Of a DNA stretch of 64,000 bases, positions 38,276 to 45,971 are shown piece by piece. Position 1 is the stretch's first letter. Each line of letters opens with the position of its first letter. This stretch comes from Ignavibacteria bacterium (GTDB lineage Bacteria; Bacteroidota; Ignavibacteria; Kapaibacteriales; UBA961). The notes under the pieces were generated by a model. The model had not been told where the DNA came from and did no database searches. It saw nothing but the letters and a program-made list of their open reading frames with translations. Both the position numbers and the translations under genes were made by a program. The DNA lies in assembly GCA_016720145.1 (NCBI GenBank), contig JADJXV010000010.1, positions 124,001-188,000 of the forward strand, given 5' to 3'.

Positions 38276-38294
38276 AAATATAAACGATATATTT
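38276..38294. promoter_or_regulatory. Candidate repressor operator
   Basis: The inverted repeat AAATATA-AACGA-TATATTT lies in the 152-bp AT-rich region between the divergent repressor and early genes, about 55 bp before the plus-strand start. It is a plausible binding site for the repressor; binding is inferred. Confidence 0.45.
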
Positions 38295-38348
38295 AACGGC
38301 GGCTCAAAATTACAAAAATTGACGTAAATATAATAATAATTTTTATAT

Positions 38349-38651
38349 ATGGAGTGTATTGTGAAATCTAACCTATTGATAAATAATGGAATATCTCCAA
38401 TGGTATCAGTAAGAAAAAAGAGAGGGAGACCAGCATTAGGATTATTCGAGAAACGTACTATTCGTTACTACATCAAACTGAACATTTCCGAGGAGGCAAT
38501 TGCATCTGATTTAATGGAGTTTCATCGATTAAAAAATATGAGTGAATTATTTATATACATGCAAAAAAATGAAGCAGTCAAACGGAGGAATGATATCAAA
38601 GCCAATCGAAGGAATTTACTTATTAAATCGGAAGGAGATCCTGAAGAATGA
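38349..38651 (+). CDS. Small basic protein, first early gene of the element
   Basis: This 100-residue basic protein contains KKRGRPALGLFEKRTIRYYIKLN followed by helical ISEEAIASDLMEFHRLKNMS, reminiscent of ribbon-helix-helix or MobC-type small DNA-binding proteins. That reading is weak. The ATG at 38349 lacks a clear ribosome site, and ATG 38400 (MVSVRKKRGRPALG) is an alternative. Its stop overlaps the next ATG (ATGA). Confidence 0.55.
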   Translation: MECIVKSNLLINNGISPMVSVRKKRGRPALGLFEKRTIRYYIKLNISEEAIASDLMEFHRLKNMSELFIYMQKNEAVKRRNDIKANRRNLLIKSEGDPEE

Positions 38652-38776
38652 ACAACTACTTCATCGAATTTGATATTAAATCCATTGCGGAAAAATCAAT
38701 TGCTGCTGTAAAACAGGGCAACCCCACAATTCAATCGGTTGATCCACATGTAACAAAGGAAATAGTCTATGACTAA
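38648..38776 (+). CDS. Very small hypothetical protein (42 aa)
   Basis: ATG at 38648 overlaps the previous stop, and its own stop overlaps the next ATG at 38769, so it sits in a chain of translationally coupled genes. The product, MNNYFIEFDIKSIAEKSIAA onward, is acidic-helical with no recognised domain. The coupling at both ends is the main support. Confidence 0.5.
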   Translation: MNNYFIEFDIKSIAEKSIAAVKQGNPTIQSVDPHVTKEIVYD

Positions 38777-39060
38777 GAAAGCAGATCCCGAATCAGCAAA
38801 ACAAAGCAGACAACCGGAACAATCACAGTGTCTAAAAGTCCCGCAAGTAGCTGAAATAATTAATGTTGATTATGAAGTTGCGAAAAAAGCTCATGGAAGA
38901 TGGGGCAATCAAATCTTTTAAGATTGGTACTCAAATGCGAACTACACGATTTGAAGCAATGTCCTTTCTCAATGAGTGCATCTCCGGTACTATCTCTCAC
39001 AAACTTATCTCGCCTGTAAAAGCCTTTATCCCACAAACAAGACATCGAAAATCTGCGTAA
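38769..39060 (+). CDS. Excisionase / MerR-like HTH protein (one frameshift)
   Basis: From ATG 38769 the frame reads CLKVPQVAEIINVDYEVAKK and then breaks. The next frame continues KLMEDGAIKSFKIGTQMRTT. Together they form a standard excisionase-type winged HTH (VPQVAEIINVDYEVAKKLMEDGAI-SFKIG pattern). An extra A in the six-A run at 38883-38888 explains the break. The repaired product is about 96 residues. It probably acts with the integrase in excision or regulates the element. Confidence 0.65.
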
Positions 39061-39156
39061 TTCTCTGAATTAAAGCTAAATCTGCTCTTTCTAAGGCACT
39101 ATTGCTAGCATTCGGTATCAAGCGTGTGCTCTATAAAATCTATTGGAGGTATATCC

Positions 39157-39300
39157 ATGAATGACAAGTATTTTTTAAACGCAATCATTGAACTTGAGAT
39201 ACAAGCGACACAAGCAGACAAGCAAGCAATAGCTGAATTATTGCGCATTGTATCGAATGCAATTGAACTAATTAACCCTAAAATTTTTGAAGATGTTTAA
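39157..39300 (+). CDS. Small helical hypothetical protein (47 aa)
   Basis: The ATG at 39157 is preceded by a good ribosome site (GGAGG at 39144-39148). The product begins MNDKYFLNAIIELEIQATQA and is almost entirely helical. No family is recognised. The next gene starts 10 bp downstream. Confidence 0.5.
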   Translation: MNDKYFLNAIIELEIQATQADKQAIAELLRIVSNAIELINPKIFEDV

Positions 39301-39310
39301 AGGTGATTCA

Positions 39311-39499
39311 ATGAAAAAACGAATGTTAATTCATTCCGGGATTACAGGATTGTTCCTTCTGATGACAATAGTACTATTCTTCAACGATTACCTACTGTTA
39401 GCATTAGTATTTGCGACGGTATTCGGATGGGCAGGTCACTATTTACTCAAATATTTGTTCCCAAATTCGAGCTACCTATATCCTTCAATAAATGGTTAA
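39311..39499 (+). CDS. Small two-helix membrane protein
   Basis: This protein of about 62 residues starts MKKRMLIHSGITGLFLLMTI and has two hydrophobic segments (about 9-25 and 27-45) separated by a short FFNDY turn. An AAGGTG word precedes the ATG. An in-frame ATG at 39287 would add eight residues but overlaps the preceding gene. The function is unknown; holin-like or membrane-sensor roles are only guesses. Confidence 0.5.
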   Translation: MKKRMLIHSGITGLFLLMTIVLFFNDYLLLALVFATVFGWAGHYLLKYLFPNSSYLYPSING

Positions 39500-39728
39500 A
39501 ACACCAGATGATAGACCACCACCGGCAGGATTTGATCCCGAAGAGTTCTTCGAACGAGCAGCAATATTGGAGTTTGATGGTATGTATAATCGATATACTG
39601 CTTATAATCTCGCTTGGAATGAACTGCATCACATACGAGAAAAAGCTAAAGCAGAAAAGAAAAAGCAATCAGATTTATACTTATCAAATTTACTTCTAGA
39701 ATATTCTAAAACTGGTGGATTTATATGA
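39492..39728 (+). CDS. Small acidic hypothetical protein
   Basis: This 78-residue protein (VKTPDDRPPPAGFDPEEFFE then a charged helical part, REKAKAEKKKQSDLYLSNLL) has no recognised domain. It overlaps the previous gene by 8 bp and the next ATG by 4 bp, consistent with a compact early operon. Confidence 0.5.
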   Translation: MVKTPDDRPPPAGFDPEEFFERAAILEFDGMYNRYTAYNLAWNELHHIREKAKAEKKKQSDLYLSNLLLEYSKTGGFI

Positions 39729-39982
39729 GTACCTGTAAGTTATGTAAAAATTCTCTCCAAACTCCAGCCGAGGAAGTTAGAGGTGATCTATGCTTCAAGT
39801 GTATTCCTAATGGCATTCAAATTATGTGGACAAAGTTTGTTCTAGACAAGCGAATCGGCAAATGGAGGTGGGTAGTCAAAACTAAAGAACTAAAGCTAAG
39901 GCGTGTCACTGATTCACTCTTTCAGAACTACAAGCCGGATATTAAAGATGTTTACAAATTCAAAAAGTATGTTTCAAAATAA
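39725..39982 (+). CDS. Small zinc-ribbon-like protein
   Basis: This 85-residue protein has CKLCKNSLQTPAEEVRGDLC and FKC, giving two CxxC knuckles (residues 4-7 and 23-26) that could bind one zinc. The rest is basic (WRWVVKTKELKLRRVT). It starts in ATGA overlap with the upstream gene and ends 19 bp before the replication-type gene. Confidence 0.5.
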   Translation: MSTCKLCKNSLQTPAEEVRGDLCFKCIPNGIQIMWTKFVLDKRIGKWRWVVKTKELKLRRVTDSLFQNYKPDIKDVYKFKKYVSK

Positions 39983-40001
39983 TTTCTAATTCTCCATAAT
40001 T

Positions 40002-41138
40002 ATGGCAAAGAAATTTTATGACAATGGCGAAAGCAAGATGCTTGCTGATCTTGAGATTCTGCCATTATCACACTTTCTGTATATGAGCTTACGATTATGC
40101 TTTGATAGAGCGCCGGATTGCGGATTATTCAAAGTAAGAGTCAAAGAAATGATTTCGATTACCGGTTTGGATAGAAGTATTATTACGGACACACTATTAC
40201 CAGAGCTTGTCAGGCACTACCTGATCGTGTATGATAATAGTGTGCTGTTCATACCCGGAACAGCAGAAACAGAATGTTTTGAGAAAAAGCTCCATAGCGC
40301 TAATCCTCATTATAAACAATCTTTTATGAGCGCTTTGATTGATTGTGAGTCGGTAGTATCTATTACATCCGGCTACGGTGGAATCAATGAAGCTGTTAAA
40401 AAATTTATTGAATATTGGTCTGATTCAATAGATCGGATGATTTCAGAAATGACAATCTTCGAAAACGAACTACTTGTTCTTGAGGAAAATGACAAAATAG
40501 AAGTTCCTGACTCAAATCGAAGCAAGAGGATATTCACACTTAAAAAGTCGATTTCAGCGTTCTATTCATGTAGAACGTTACTTGCGAGAAAACACTCACT
40601 CGCTGAACAGTCCGCCACCACTTATCAACCTCCTGAACACCTACTGACCGAAAAAAGCACACCTCCTACCAACCCTCTGACCGAAAAAAGCACACCTCCT
40701 ACTAACTCACTGTCAACCCACTACCAACCCACTACCAACCCACTACGCGAAAATACACCACCCTCTTATGGGAATGGGAATGGGTTATGGGATATGGGAA
40801 TAAATAAAGAGATTCCTATTGGTTTTATAGGGGGAGCGGGGGAAAAATTTTCGCAATCAAAAATTCCAGAACAGGCAAATTCATTTTGTTTTGTCGATAC
40901 TGGGGGAGTTAGTATCGAGGACGACAAATTATGCTTAGAAACAGCCCAAGATGGTGGCAAACCATTGCTTGCTGACACAGACACTGATGTTGAATTTCAA
41001 ACGATTAGAAAGGATACTCACAATGAAAATTCTACCATTAACAACGAGTTACGAAATTATGGCTTGGTATCTGACGACTCTCTCGAAGGTGGAAATGAGG
41101 ATGTTGATAGCGAATTTCTCAACACCGGTGGCGATTGA
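40002..41138 (+). CDS. Phage/element replication-initiation-like protein
   Basis: The 378-residue protein begins with a helix-turn-helix domain (about 1-90: LPLSHFLYMSLRLCFDRAPD, then MISITGLDRSIITDTLLPEL), like the N-terminal wHTH of phage replication or DnaD-type proteins. A helical part (about 120-190) follows. Then comes a Pro/Thr/Ser-rich linker with a repeated TEKSTPPTN word (about 215-240), and an acidic, low-complexity C-terminus. No helicase or primase motif is seen, so initiator is a tentative name. The start has no strong ribosome site. Confidence 0.55.
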   Translation: MAKKFYDNGESKMLADLEILPLSHFLYMSLRLCFDRAPDCGLFKVRVKEMISITGLDRSIITDTLLPELVRHYLIVYDNSVLFIPGTAETECFEKKLHSANPHYKQSFMSALIDCESVVSITSGYGGINEAVKKFIEYWSDSIDRMISEMTIFENELLVLEENDKIEVPDSNRSKRIFTLKKSISAFYSCRTLLARKHSLAEQSATTYQPPEHLLTEKSTPPTNPLTEKSTPPTNSLSTHYQPTTNPLRENTPPSYGNGNGLWDMGINKEIPIGFIGGAGEKFSQSKIPEQANSFCFVDTGGVSIEDDKLCLETAQDGGKPLLADTDTDVEFQTIRKDTHNENSTINNELRNYGLVSDDSLEGGNEDVDSEFLNTGGD

Positions 41139-41502
41139 AGCTGTTCCGGACAAAATGCTCGAAGTGGATTTGGCTCTCGAATATTGGCGATATCTGAAGT
41201 ATCGGTTTGAGTCGTACGGTGAAACACTGATGGCAGAAGTAATTACAGCTCAGCTTGCATGGCTTTCCGATGAACCTGACCCCAAAGCTGTGTTGGAATT
41301 CAACATACATCATGGAAATAAATCACTTAGATTAATTGATAAATATGGAATCGAACAATACAAAAAATTCAAGCCCAATCTCCGGTACGCCGTTCGTGCC
41401 AGCCGTGCAACACGCTCCGATACGTCTAAGCCAATCGGAGATACAGTCTTGGCTCCGAGGTCTCAACTTAAGATTGGGCAAAGCCGGCCGTCCAACGATT
41501 GA
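41095..41502 (+). CDS. Hypothetical protein of the element
   Basis: The ATG at 41095 follows a GGTGG word and overlaps the end of the replication-type gene by 44 bp. The 135-residue product includes PDKMLEVDLALEYWRYLKYR and LMAEVITAQLAWLSDEPDPK, is helical, and ends in a basic tail. No family is recognised. Its last 158 bp overlap the next ORF, so either its end or the next start may be misplaced. Confidence 0.45.
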   Translation: MRMLIANFSTPVAIEAVPDKMLEVDLALEYWRYLKYRFESYGETLMAEVITAQLAWLSDEPDPKAVLEFNIHHGNKSLRLIDKYGIEQYKKFKPNLRYAVRASRATRSDTSKPIGDTVLAPRSQLKIGQSRPSND

Positions 41503-41917
41503 TCCGGCACAGGTTGTAGGTTTTTCTGAACTACTTGTTCAATGTGGATACAATTCAGGGCAAGCAAAATCCGCACAAGTGTTTATTCTCTGCGGTAAAT
41601 GGACAAATTACCGTTTGCCGGATTTTCAGTTCGAGTATTTTTTCCCGAAAGAGGAAGATATGCGCCCTTTTGCAGATCAGTTTGTCCATAGTACCATCCA
41701 TGAGGCGCAAATCAAAGAATTTCAACGGCAATTTGAAGTCGAGAAACAGCGCATGGTTGTTGAAGCCGGAAAAAAGGACAGAATGTATGCTGAAGCAACG
41801 CAAGAGATACGACGATTGAAGGGTGAGCCAAGAAGTCCGGTTCCGGCAACAGATCTGGATGAGGGAATTCAAGAAACTATCGCGATTATATCTCGGCGAA
41901 CAAAGCAAACGACTTGA
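41345..41917 (+). CDS. Hypothetical protein with C-terminal coiled coil
   Basis: From ATG 41345 the product is about 190 residues. The N-terminal half has LSQSEIQSWLRGLNLRLGKA and FSELLVQCGYNSGQAKSAQV. A coiled-coil-like basic segment (EAQIKEFQRQFEVEKQRM) follows. The long overlap with the upstream ORF makes the start uncertain. It is in the same operon as the replication-type gene; function unknown. Confidence 0.45.
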   Translation: MESNNTKNSSPISGTPFVPAVQHAPIRLSQSEIQSWLRGLNLRLGKAGRPTIDPAQVVGFSELLVQCGYNSGQAKSAQVFILCGKWTNYRLPDFQFEYFFPKEEDMRPFADQFVHSTIHEAQIKEFQRQFEVEKQRMVVEAGKKDRMYAEATQEIRRLKGEPRSPVPATDLDEGIQETIAIISRRTKQTT

Positions 41918-42026
41918 AGTTGAGCGAAAATTACGAGTTCTTCAAACTGAAAATAACCTTTTGGCAAGGAAATACAACAGAAACTTGGCAACGTTAGCTG
42001 AAAAAATACCAATTACTGCCAAATAG
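41859..42026 (+). CDS. Small coiled-coil protein
   Basis: This product of about 55 residues (MREFKKLSRLYLGEQSKRLE then ERKLRVLQTENNLLARKYNR) is a basic coiled coil. It overlaps the previous ORF by 59 bp. A GTG at 41823 is an alternative start. It is the last gene before the terminator at 42055. Confidence 0.35.
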   Translation: MREFKKLSRLYLGEQSKRLEVERKLRVLQTENNLLARKYNRNLATLAEKIPITAK

Positions 42027-42054
42027 TGGATGGATAGTAGGTATTTCGATGTTT

Positions 42055-42087
42055 CAGTGCCTAAAATCTCGAAATTTAGGCACTTTT
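42055..42087 (+). terminator. Intrinsic terminator ending the element operon
   Basis: The 10-bp stem AGTGCCTAAA / TTTAGGCACT with a 9-nt loop is followed by TTTTT. It lies 29 bp after the last small ORF and defines the end of the 38.3-42.0 kb transcription unit. Confidence 0.85.
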
Positions 42088-42264
42088 TAAGAGCACAAAT
42101 ATCGAGTTTTAGGTAGTATCCACGAGATTTAGCGAAAAACGGTGCTACAAGACCACTGCATGGATACTGTTTGAGTGCTTCAAATGTGCTGCACGATACT
42201 GCATAATCTGGGAATAACATCTAAAAAACGGTCTTTTTTGTTCATTAATTAAGGAGAAGTGATT

Positions 42265-42546
42265 ATGACAGGTAGGGAATTACGATTTACATTGCAAAAA
42301 GCAGGCATCAGTTACCGTATCTTCGGTGAAAACATAGGTAAAAGCGAGGATACTATCCAAAGATGGATCTCAAGGAATGAAATAATAGGAGAGGCATACA
42401 TTGTTGGATTAGGAAAACTACTCACCAGGAGAAAAATGCTGACAATAGAAGCTCAATGGTTAGAATTTCAGGCTAAAGAAAATGGTGATCGCTTGATTTT
42501 GACAGATGGGAGTTCGGTTAATATGATTTATGGGGTGAGGAAGTGA
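42265..42546 (+). CDS. Small HTH protein
   Basis: This 93-residue protein has an HTH-like core (LRFTLQKAGISYRIFGENIG, then KSEDTIQRWISRNEI; about 5-42), as in bacterial antitoxin or phage regulatory proteins. The ATG at 42265 has a well-placed AAGGAG 9 bp upstream, one of the best ribosome sites in the window. It follows the terminator, so it has its own promoter. It is convergent with the 42646 gene. Confidence 0.6.
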   Translation: MTGRELRFTLQKAGISYRIFGENIGKSEDTIQRWISRNEIIGEAYIVGLGKLLTRRKMLTIEAQWLEFQAKENGDRLILTDGSSVNMIYGVRK

Positions 42547-42645
42547 GGAACTTATATACAATCAATGAAGTTTGATGAAATTCACAGACAAAAGCCAAAA
42601 CATTCAACAAGTACTTCTAAAAATCTCTATCATTATTGGCGGTAA

Positions 42646-43527
42646 TTACTGAATGCGGTAGAAAGCAGATTGATGTGGTGGATTTTCATTCCAATCTGAT
42701 TGAGACATATTTTCAAGTATTGATTTTACTGTATAACTTGACCGTGGAACATCATCGTGAAGCAAAAATTCATGAAGTCGATTGGCAACTCTCTCATAAC
42801 TTGGATGGTCAGTTAGAATATATCTTTTGGGTTGAATATAATAGAATCTATCTGTACGTCGGTGAATGGTGGTGCAATGTATCAGAGCATCAAGTGCTAT
42901 CAAGCTCAGCGGTCTGCCAGAGTTGAGCCAATTTTCAGCTCGCTCCCAACTGAAATTCGAACCTGCAGCAAGATGTCCCCAAAGTGTTTTGATAATCGTG
43001 ATGCGTTCACTCACTGATTCAATCCAATCTAGTACTTTTTCATTTTTAAAGTGGAGAAGTTCTTCAATCTCCGGTCCCACATTACCAATATCCGAACGTT
43101 CAATATCCATGGTAATGATTTCAAATGCTTCGTCAAAGTCGAGACATTCAATTAGAGGTTCTGCAAAAAAACGAAGATCACGGTCTTTGCATTTTTCCCA
43201 TTGTTCTTTTAGCCATTCACCGGCAACTTTGCCTACAACTTTTCCCATTATTCGGTATGACTTATAAACTAAATTAGGATTATGAGTTACCATCTCAACT
43301 GTCCTCTTGAATACTTCAATTTTATCGAAGTATTTCAAGTACATGATCACTTCAAAATCAGGTGTATATGTCACAAAAGCAAGATCTATCAATGTTTTAA
43401 GATCGTTTTTAATTACCTCAAAATCTGCTAATCGAAGGGTTTCCGTGCTGACTATTTTCCCATCTAAATTGAGTATTTCTTCATACTCCTCATCGTACAA
43501 CGAGTCGTAGGGCGGTTCACTGTGCAT
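42646..43527 (-). CDS. Unknown protein, last gene of the WYL-nuclease-SLOG cluster
   Basis: From ATG 43527 (MHSEPPYDSLYDEEYEEILN) the product is about 293 residues, soluble and mostly helical, with repeated acidic helices (GPEIEELLHFKNEKVLDWIE, then AENWLNSGRPLSLIALDALI). I do not recognise a domain; HEAT-like helical packing is possible. It overlaps the end of the SLOG gene by 11 bp, so the two are probably translated together. An in-frame ATG at 43557 would give a 40-bp overlap. It is the 3' end of the five-gene minus-strand cluster. Confidence 0.6.
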   Translation of the reverse strand: MHSEPPYDSLYDEEYEEILNLDGKIVSTETLRLADFEVIKNDLKTLIDLAFVTYTPDFEVIMYLKYFDKIEVFKRTVEMVTHNPNLVYKSYRIMGKVVGKVAGEWLKEQWEKCKDRDLRFFAEPLIECLDFDEAFEIITMDIERSDIGNVGPEIEELLHFKNEKVLDWIESVSERITIIKTLWGHLAAGSNFSWERAENWLNSGRPLSLIALDALIHCTTIHRRTDRFYYIQPKRYILTDHPSYERVANRLHEFLLHDDVPRSSYTVKSILENMSQSDWNENPPHQSAFYRIQ

Positions 43528-44125
43528 CCAACCACTCCATCCACGTCCGTTGATCAATCACCGGAAGATTATTCCGCCTACATGTCTTCAAAGTATGTCC
43601 TGTGCCGCCTTGTTCGGGCTGATTCAAATCATCGTAAAAGATACCGTAGGTGGCAGGAGCTAATTCTTCAGAACCAATCACCATCACCGTATCGCGAATA
43701 ATATAGGCAGCAGCCATATAATTGCTTCCTTTCTCACCTTTGAGAAAGGGATCAATCAGTCCGGCTGTCCGAGTATGGAGCTTAGACTGCATAATTACTT
43801 CGGGTTCGCGAGATAGGTCGATGCTTTCCAATGGAATAACATCATCTGTAAGCTCATACTTACGGCGGTGTCCTGCCCACGGAGTAATTACTTGTAGGAG
43901 ACTTTTGTCGATGTCTGCAATACCGCTGGAGAATAAATAATCTGCACCATCGGCATTACCACTTCGAAAGAGCGCATTCTTTGTTTGCATGGCAAGCAGA
44001 CGTCCAAGCTGCACCAATTTTTCTTCGTCCTCTTTGGCAACCTTACGTTTACCGGCGAGAATGATAATTGAATCTTTGTTGTCATGATGTGAGAGGAAGT
44101 CTTTTAGTGTCATAGGGTTGTTCAT
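43517..44125 (-). CDS. Stand-alone SLOG-superfamily protein (intact motif)
   Basis: This 202-residue Rossmann-like protein reads DSIIILAGKRKVAKEDEEKL then LFRSGNADGADYLFSSGI. The GNADGAD loop is the SLOG/YspA-DprA-like nucleotide-binding signature (SGGADGAD consensus). SLOG domains bind or process nucleotides and serve as sensors in some CBASS- and TIR-linked defence systems. The whole protein is clearly similar to the C-terminal 200 residues of the upstream fusion protein. For example, PATYGIFYDD here matches PATFAIFYDY there. The ligand is unknown. Confidence 0.75.
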   Translation of the reverse strand: MNNPMTLKDFLSHHDNKDSIIILAGKRKVAKEDEEKLVQLGRLLAMQTKNALFRSGNADGADYLFSSGIADIDKSLLQVITPWAGHRRKYELTDDVIPLESIDLSREPEVIMQSKLHTRTAGLIDPFLKGEKGSNYMAAAYIIRDTVMVIGSEELAPATYGIFYDDLNQPEQGGTGHTLKTCRRNNLPVIDQRTWMEWLDAQ

Positions 44126-44194
44126 TGTATTTGATTCTTTAAAATTCTGTGCATGAGGTAAATTGTTGTGACTATCTGGGTAGTAATTGTTAAT

Positions 44195-45700
44195 TCAAAC
44201 TACCGAATCCACATCACCTGAATAATCTTCTGCTTCTTCCAGCCAGCGTAACCATATATCTTTGTCCACAAATGGAATATCATATCTGCAGCACGCCTTA
44301 TACGCATAGCCCATATTTTGCTGAAACTGCTTGCCAGCATAATCATAAAAAATAGCAAATGTTGCCGGTTCAAGTCTTGAATTACCAATTGACATTGTCA
44401 TATCTCGAATGATGTGTTCTATACTGATATATTCAGATGTTCTCTTTCCACTTAGAAGTGAATCAATGACTTCCAGATTAGGTACAAGTAGTTTTCCTTG
44501 AAGTAATACTTGCTCACGGGCGATATCTACTCGGTCTAAAGAGATTACTGAATCTGTAAAAACAGAACTGTGCTGCTCAGTCTCAAACGGTACAATTATT
44601 TCTAAACGAGTTCTGTCGATTTCAGTAACACCTGAGGAAAACAGATACTCAGCACCTTTGGAATCACCACTTCGAAATCGGGCTAACTTCATCCGTTGAG
44701 TAAGAAGTCGCGCCAGCCGAAGAACATTGTCCTTGTCCTCATTTGCCACCTCTTGATAGCCGGTAAGAAGAATAACCGCCCCCGGATTGTCGTATAACCT
44801 GAGAAAGTCTGAGAAGGACATCCTGAACTGTTCGATATCGTTTCCAAAAGTAAACCGAAACAAAAAGTGATAATCAAAATGATTAGTCATTCGATTCAAA
44901 GAAATTTCTGTTATCATCGGAGATTTGAGCGAATCATTAACCCAATCCACAAATAAGTACTTGTTTTTTATTGGATTATTAATAAATGCTTTCTTGCCTT
45001 CATCACCGGAAAATGGTGCAACCTTCGCACCTACTAATTCGTTTCGTTCGTTAATACCTACAATATTCAGCTCAGAAGATTCACTAATTGAGATGAAAAG
45101 TTTGGTTTTTAGCAGTTGATTATCTCTCAACCATTCTTCACAAAGTGTCACCCTCTGGCAATAGGATAATATGCTATAATGAGTATTATACTTAGGTAAC
45201 ATTCTTTCGCGTCTTGCTTGATAAAACTCTTGCACGGCGTACTTATATTTATTCCACCGGCAGAATGTTCTTTTAGGAGTTGCAAGAAATAGCATTGGAA
45301 ATTCAGTAAAACTGACCATTTCCACATCTTTTAGTTCAAGATAATTGATCGTCAATGTACCATCGAGTGCTTTGATTGTATCTGATTGTTCACATAGTAC
45401 GCCACGAATATTCGTCGAAAGTCCGATCAGAAAGGTATCTTTATTTTCATATTTCGCAACTACTATGCATTCTTCTTCAAAATACTTATTAAAGCGTTTA
45501 ATGTCTGATCGTTCTAATATCTGCTGAGAGGATACATCCGAAGCGGGATCCTCTGTAGACGGATTATCGAATTCATTTTTAGCATGAAAATTATCAATAA
45601 TACCAATCCATTTATTGTCGAATACTGTGTTGATAATGGCATCTGAACCAAAATTTACATGCTCAATAAAACAAACTTTGTTGTATAATAGCAGACGCAT
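44195..45700 (-). CDS. Degenerate nuclease-SLOG fusion protein
   Basis: The 501-residue protein has three parts. Residues 1-180 are an unnamed domain shared with the 45972-46883 protein. Residues 180-260 correspond to its nuclease domain (LCEEWLR, then ELNIVGINERNELVGAKV). Residues 305-490 are SLOG-like (ILLTGYQEVANEDKDNVLRL, then RFRSGDSKGAEYLF). Both catalytic or binding signatures are altered. The nuclease Asp is Asn212, the QVK is replaced by AKV, and the SLOG loop is GDSKGAE instead of GNADGAD. It may be a scaffold, sensor or inhibitor working with the two intact partners encoded beside it. Confidence 0.72.
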   Translation of the reverse strand: MRLLLYNKVCFIEHVNFGSDAIINTVFDNKWIGIIDNFHAKNEFDNPSTEDPASDVSSQQILERSDIKRFNKYFEEECIVVAKYENKDTFLIGLSTNIRGVLCEQSDTIKALDGTLTINYLELKDVEMVSFTEFPMLFLATPKRTFCRWNKYKYAVQEFYQARRERMLPKYNTHYSILSYCQRVTLCEEWLRDNQLLKTKLFISISESSELNIVGINERNELVGAKVAPFSGDEGKKAFINNPIKNKYLFVDWVNDSLKSPMITEISLNRMTNHFDYHFLFRFTFGNDIEQFRMSFSDFLRLYDNPGAVILLTGYQEVANEDKDNVLRLARLLTQRMKLARFRSGDSKGAEYLFSSGVTEIDRTRLEIIVPFETEQHSSVFTDSVISLDRVDIAREQVLLQGKLLVPNLEVIDSLLSGKRTSEYISIEHIIRDMTMSIGNSRLEPATFAIFYDYAGKQFQQNMGYAYKACCRYDIPFVDKDIWLRWLEEAEDYSGDVDSVV

Positions 45701-45777
45701 AACATATTCCTCAGAATTGGTTTACAGAATGTTGTGTAGTTGATTTTTCATCATCATTTCTCAAAAATAGAGCGCAT

Positions 45778-45820
45778 TTTTCCCTGCACGTAATTCGTTG
45801 GGGGACACGTGCAGGGAAAA
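45778..45820. promoter_or_regulatory. Long perfect hairpin between the nuclease and fusion genes
   Basis: A 14-bp perfect stem (TTTTCCCTGCACGT / ACGTGCAGGGAAAA) with a 15-nt loop lies in the 271-bp gap between the stop of the nuclease gene and the start of the fusion gene. It could be an attenuator or RNA-stability element that sets the ratio of the two products, or a REP-like repeat. Confidence 0.7.
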
Positions 45821-45971
45821 TGAATAGGAACTGAGAAGTATCTTGGAATGGTTTATATTACTCAGAATATAGGATTACAAAATTGATACTTCAAAGCATG
45901 AATACTATATGAGTCATTCGCAGTAAGTTAGAACAAATAGAGTCGATTAAGGCATAGTATAATTACTATTG

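Larger units (their letters stand above)
36458..42560. mobile_element. Integrated element, satellite- or IME-like (right end not located)
   Basis: Evidence for an element: a tRNA-Thr 3' fragment at the left edge, an adjacent tyrosine recombinase, a repressor divergent from an excisionase-like gene across a short operator region, a series of small overlapping plus-strand genes, and a replication-type protein, ending at a terminator (42055-42087) and an HTH gene. No capsid, portal, terminase or conjugation gene is seen. The layout resembles phage-inducible islands. No intact tRNA-Thr or second attachment copy was found in the window, so the right end is arbitrary and later accessory genes may be cargo. 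Confidence 0.65.

Noticed and set aside
40620..40745. Direct repeats as a possible replication origin (iterons)
   Set aside because: The repeats encode a TEKSTPPTN linker in frame within the replication-type gene; AT content and spacing are not iteron-like. Not excluded, but unsupported.
42636..42926. Plus-strand ORF of 96 codons and neighbours to 43510
   Set aside because: Shadow of the minus-strand gene 42646-43527 that is coupled to the SLOG gene.
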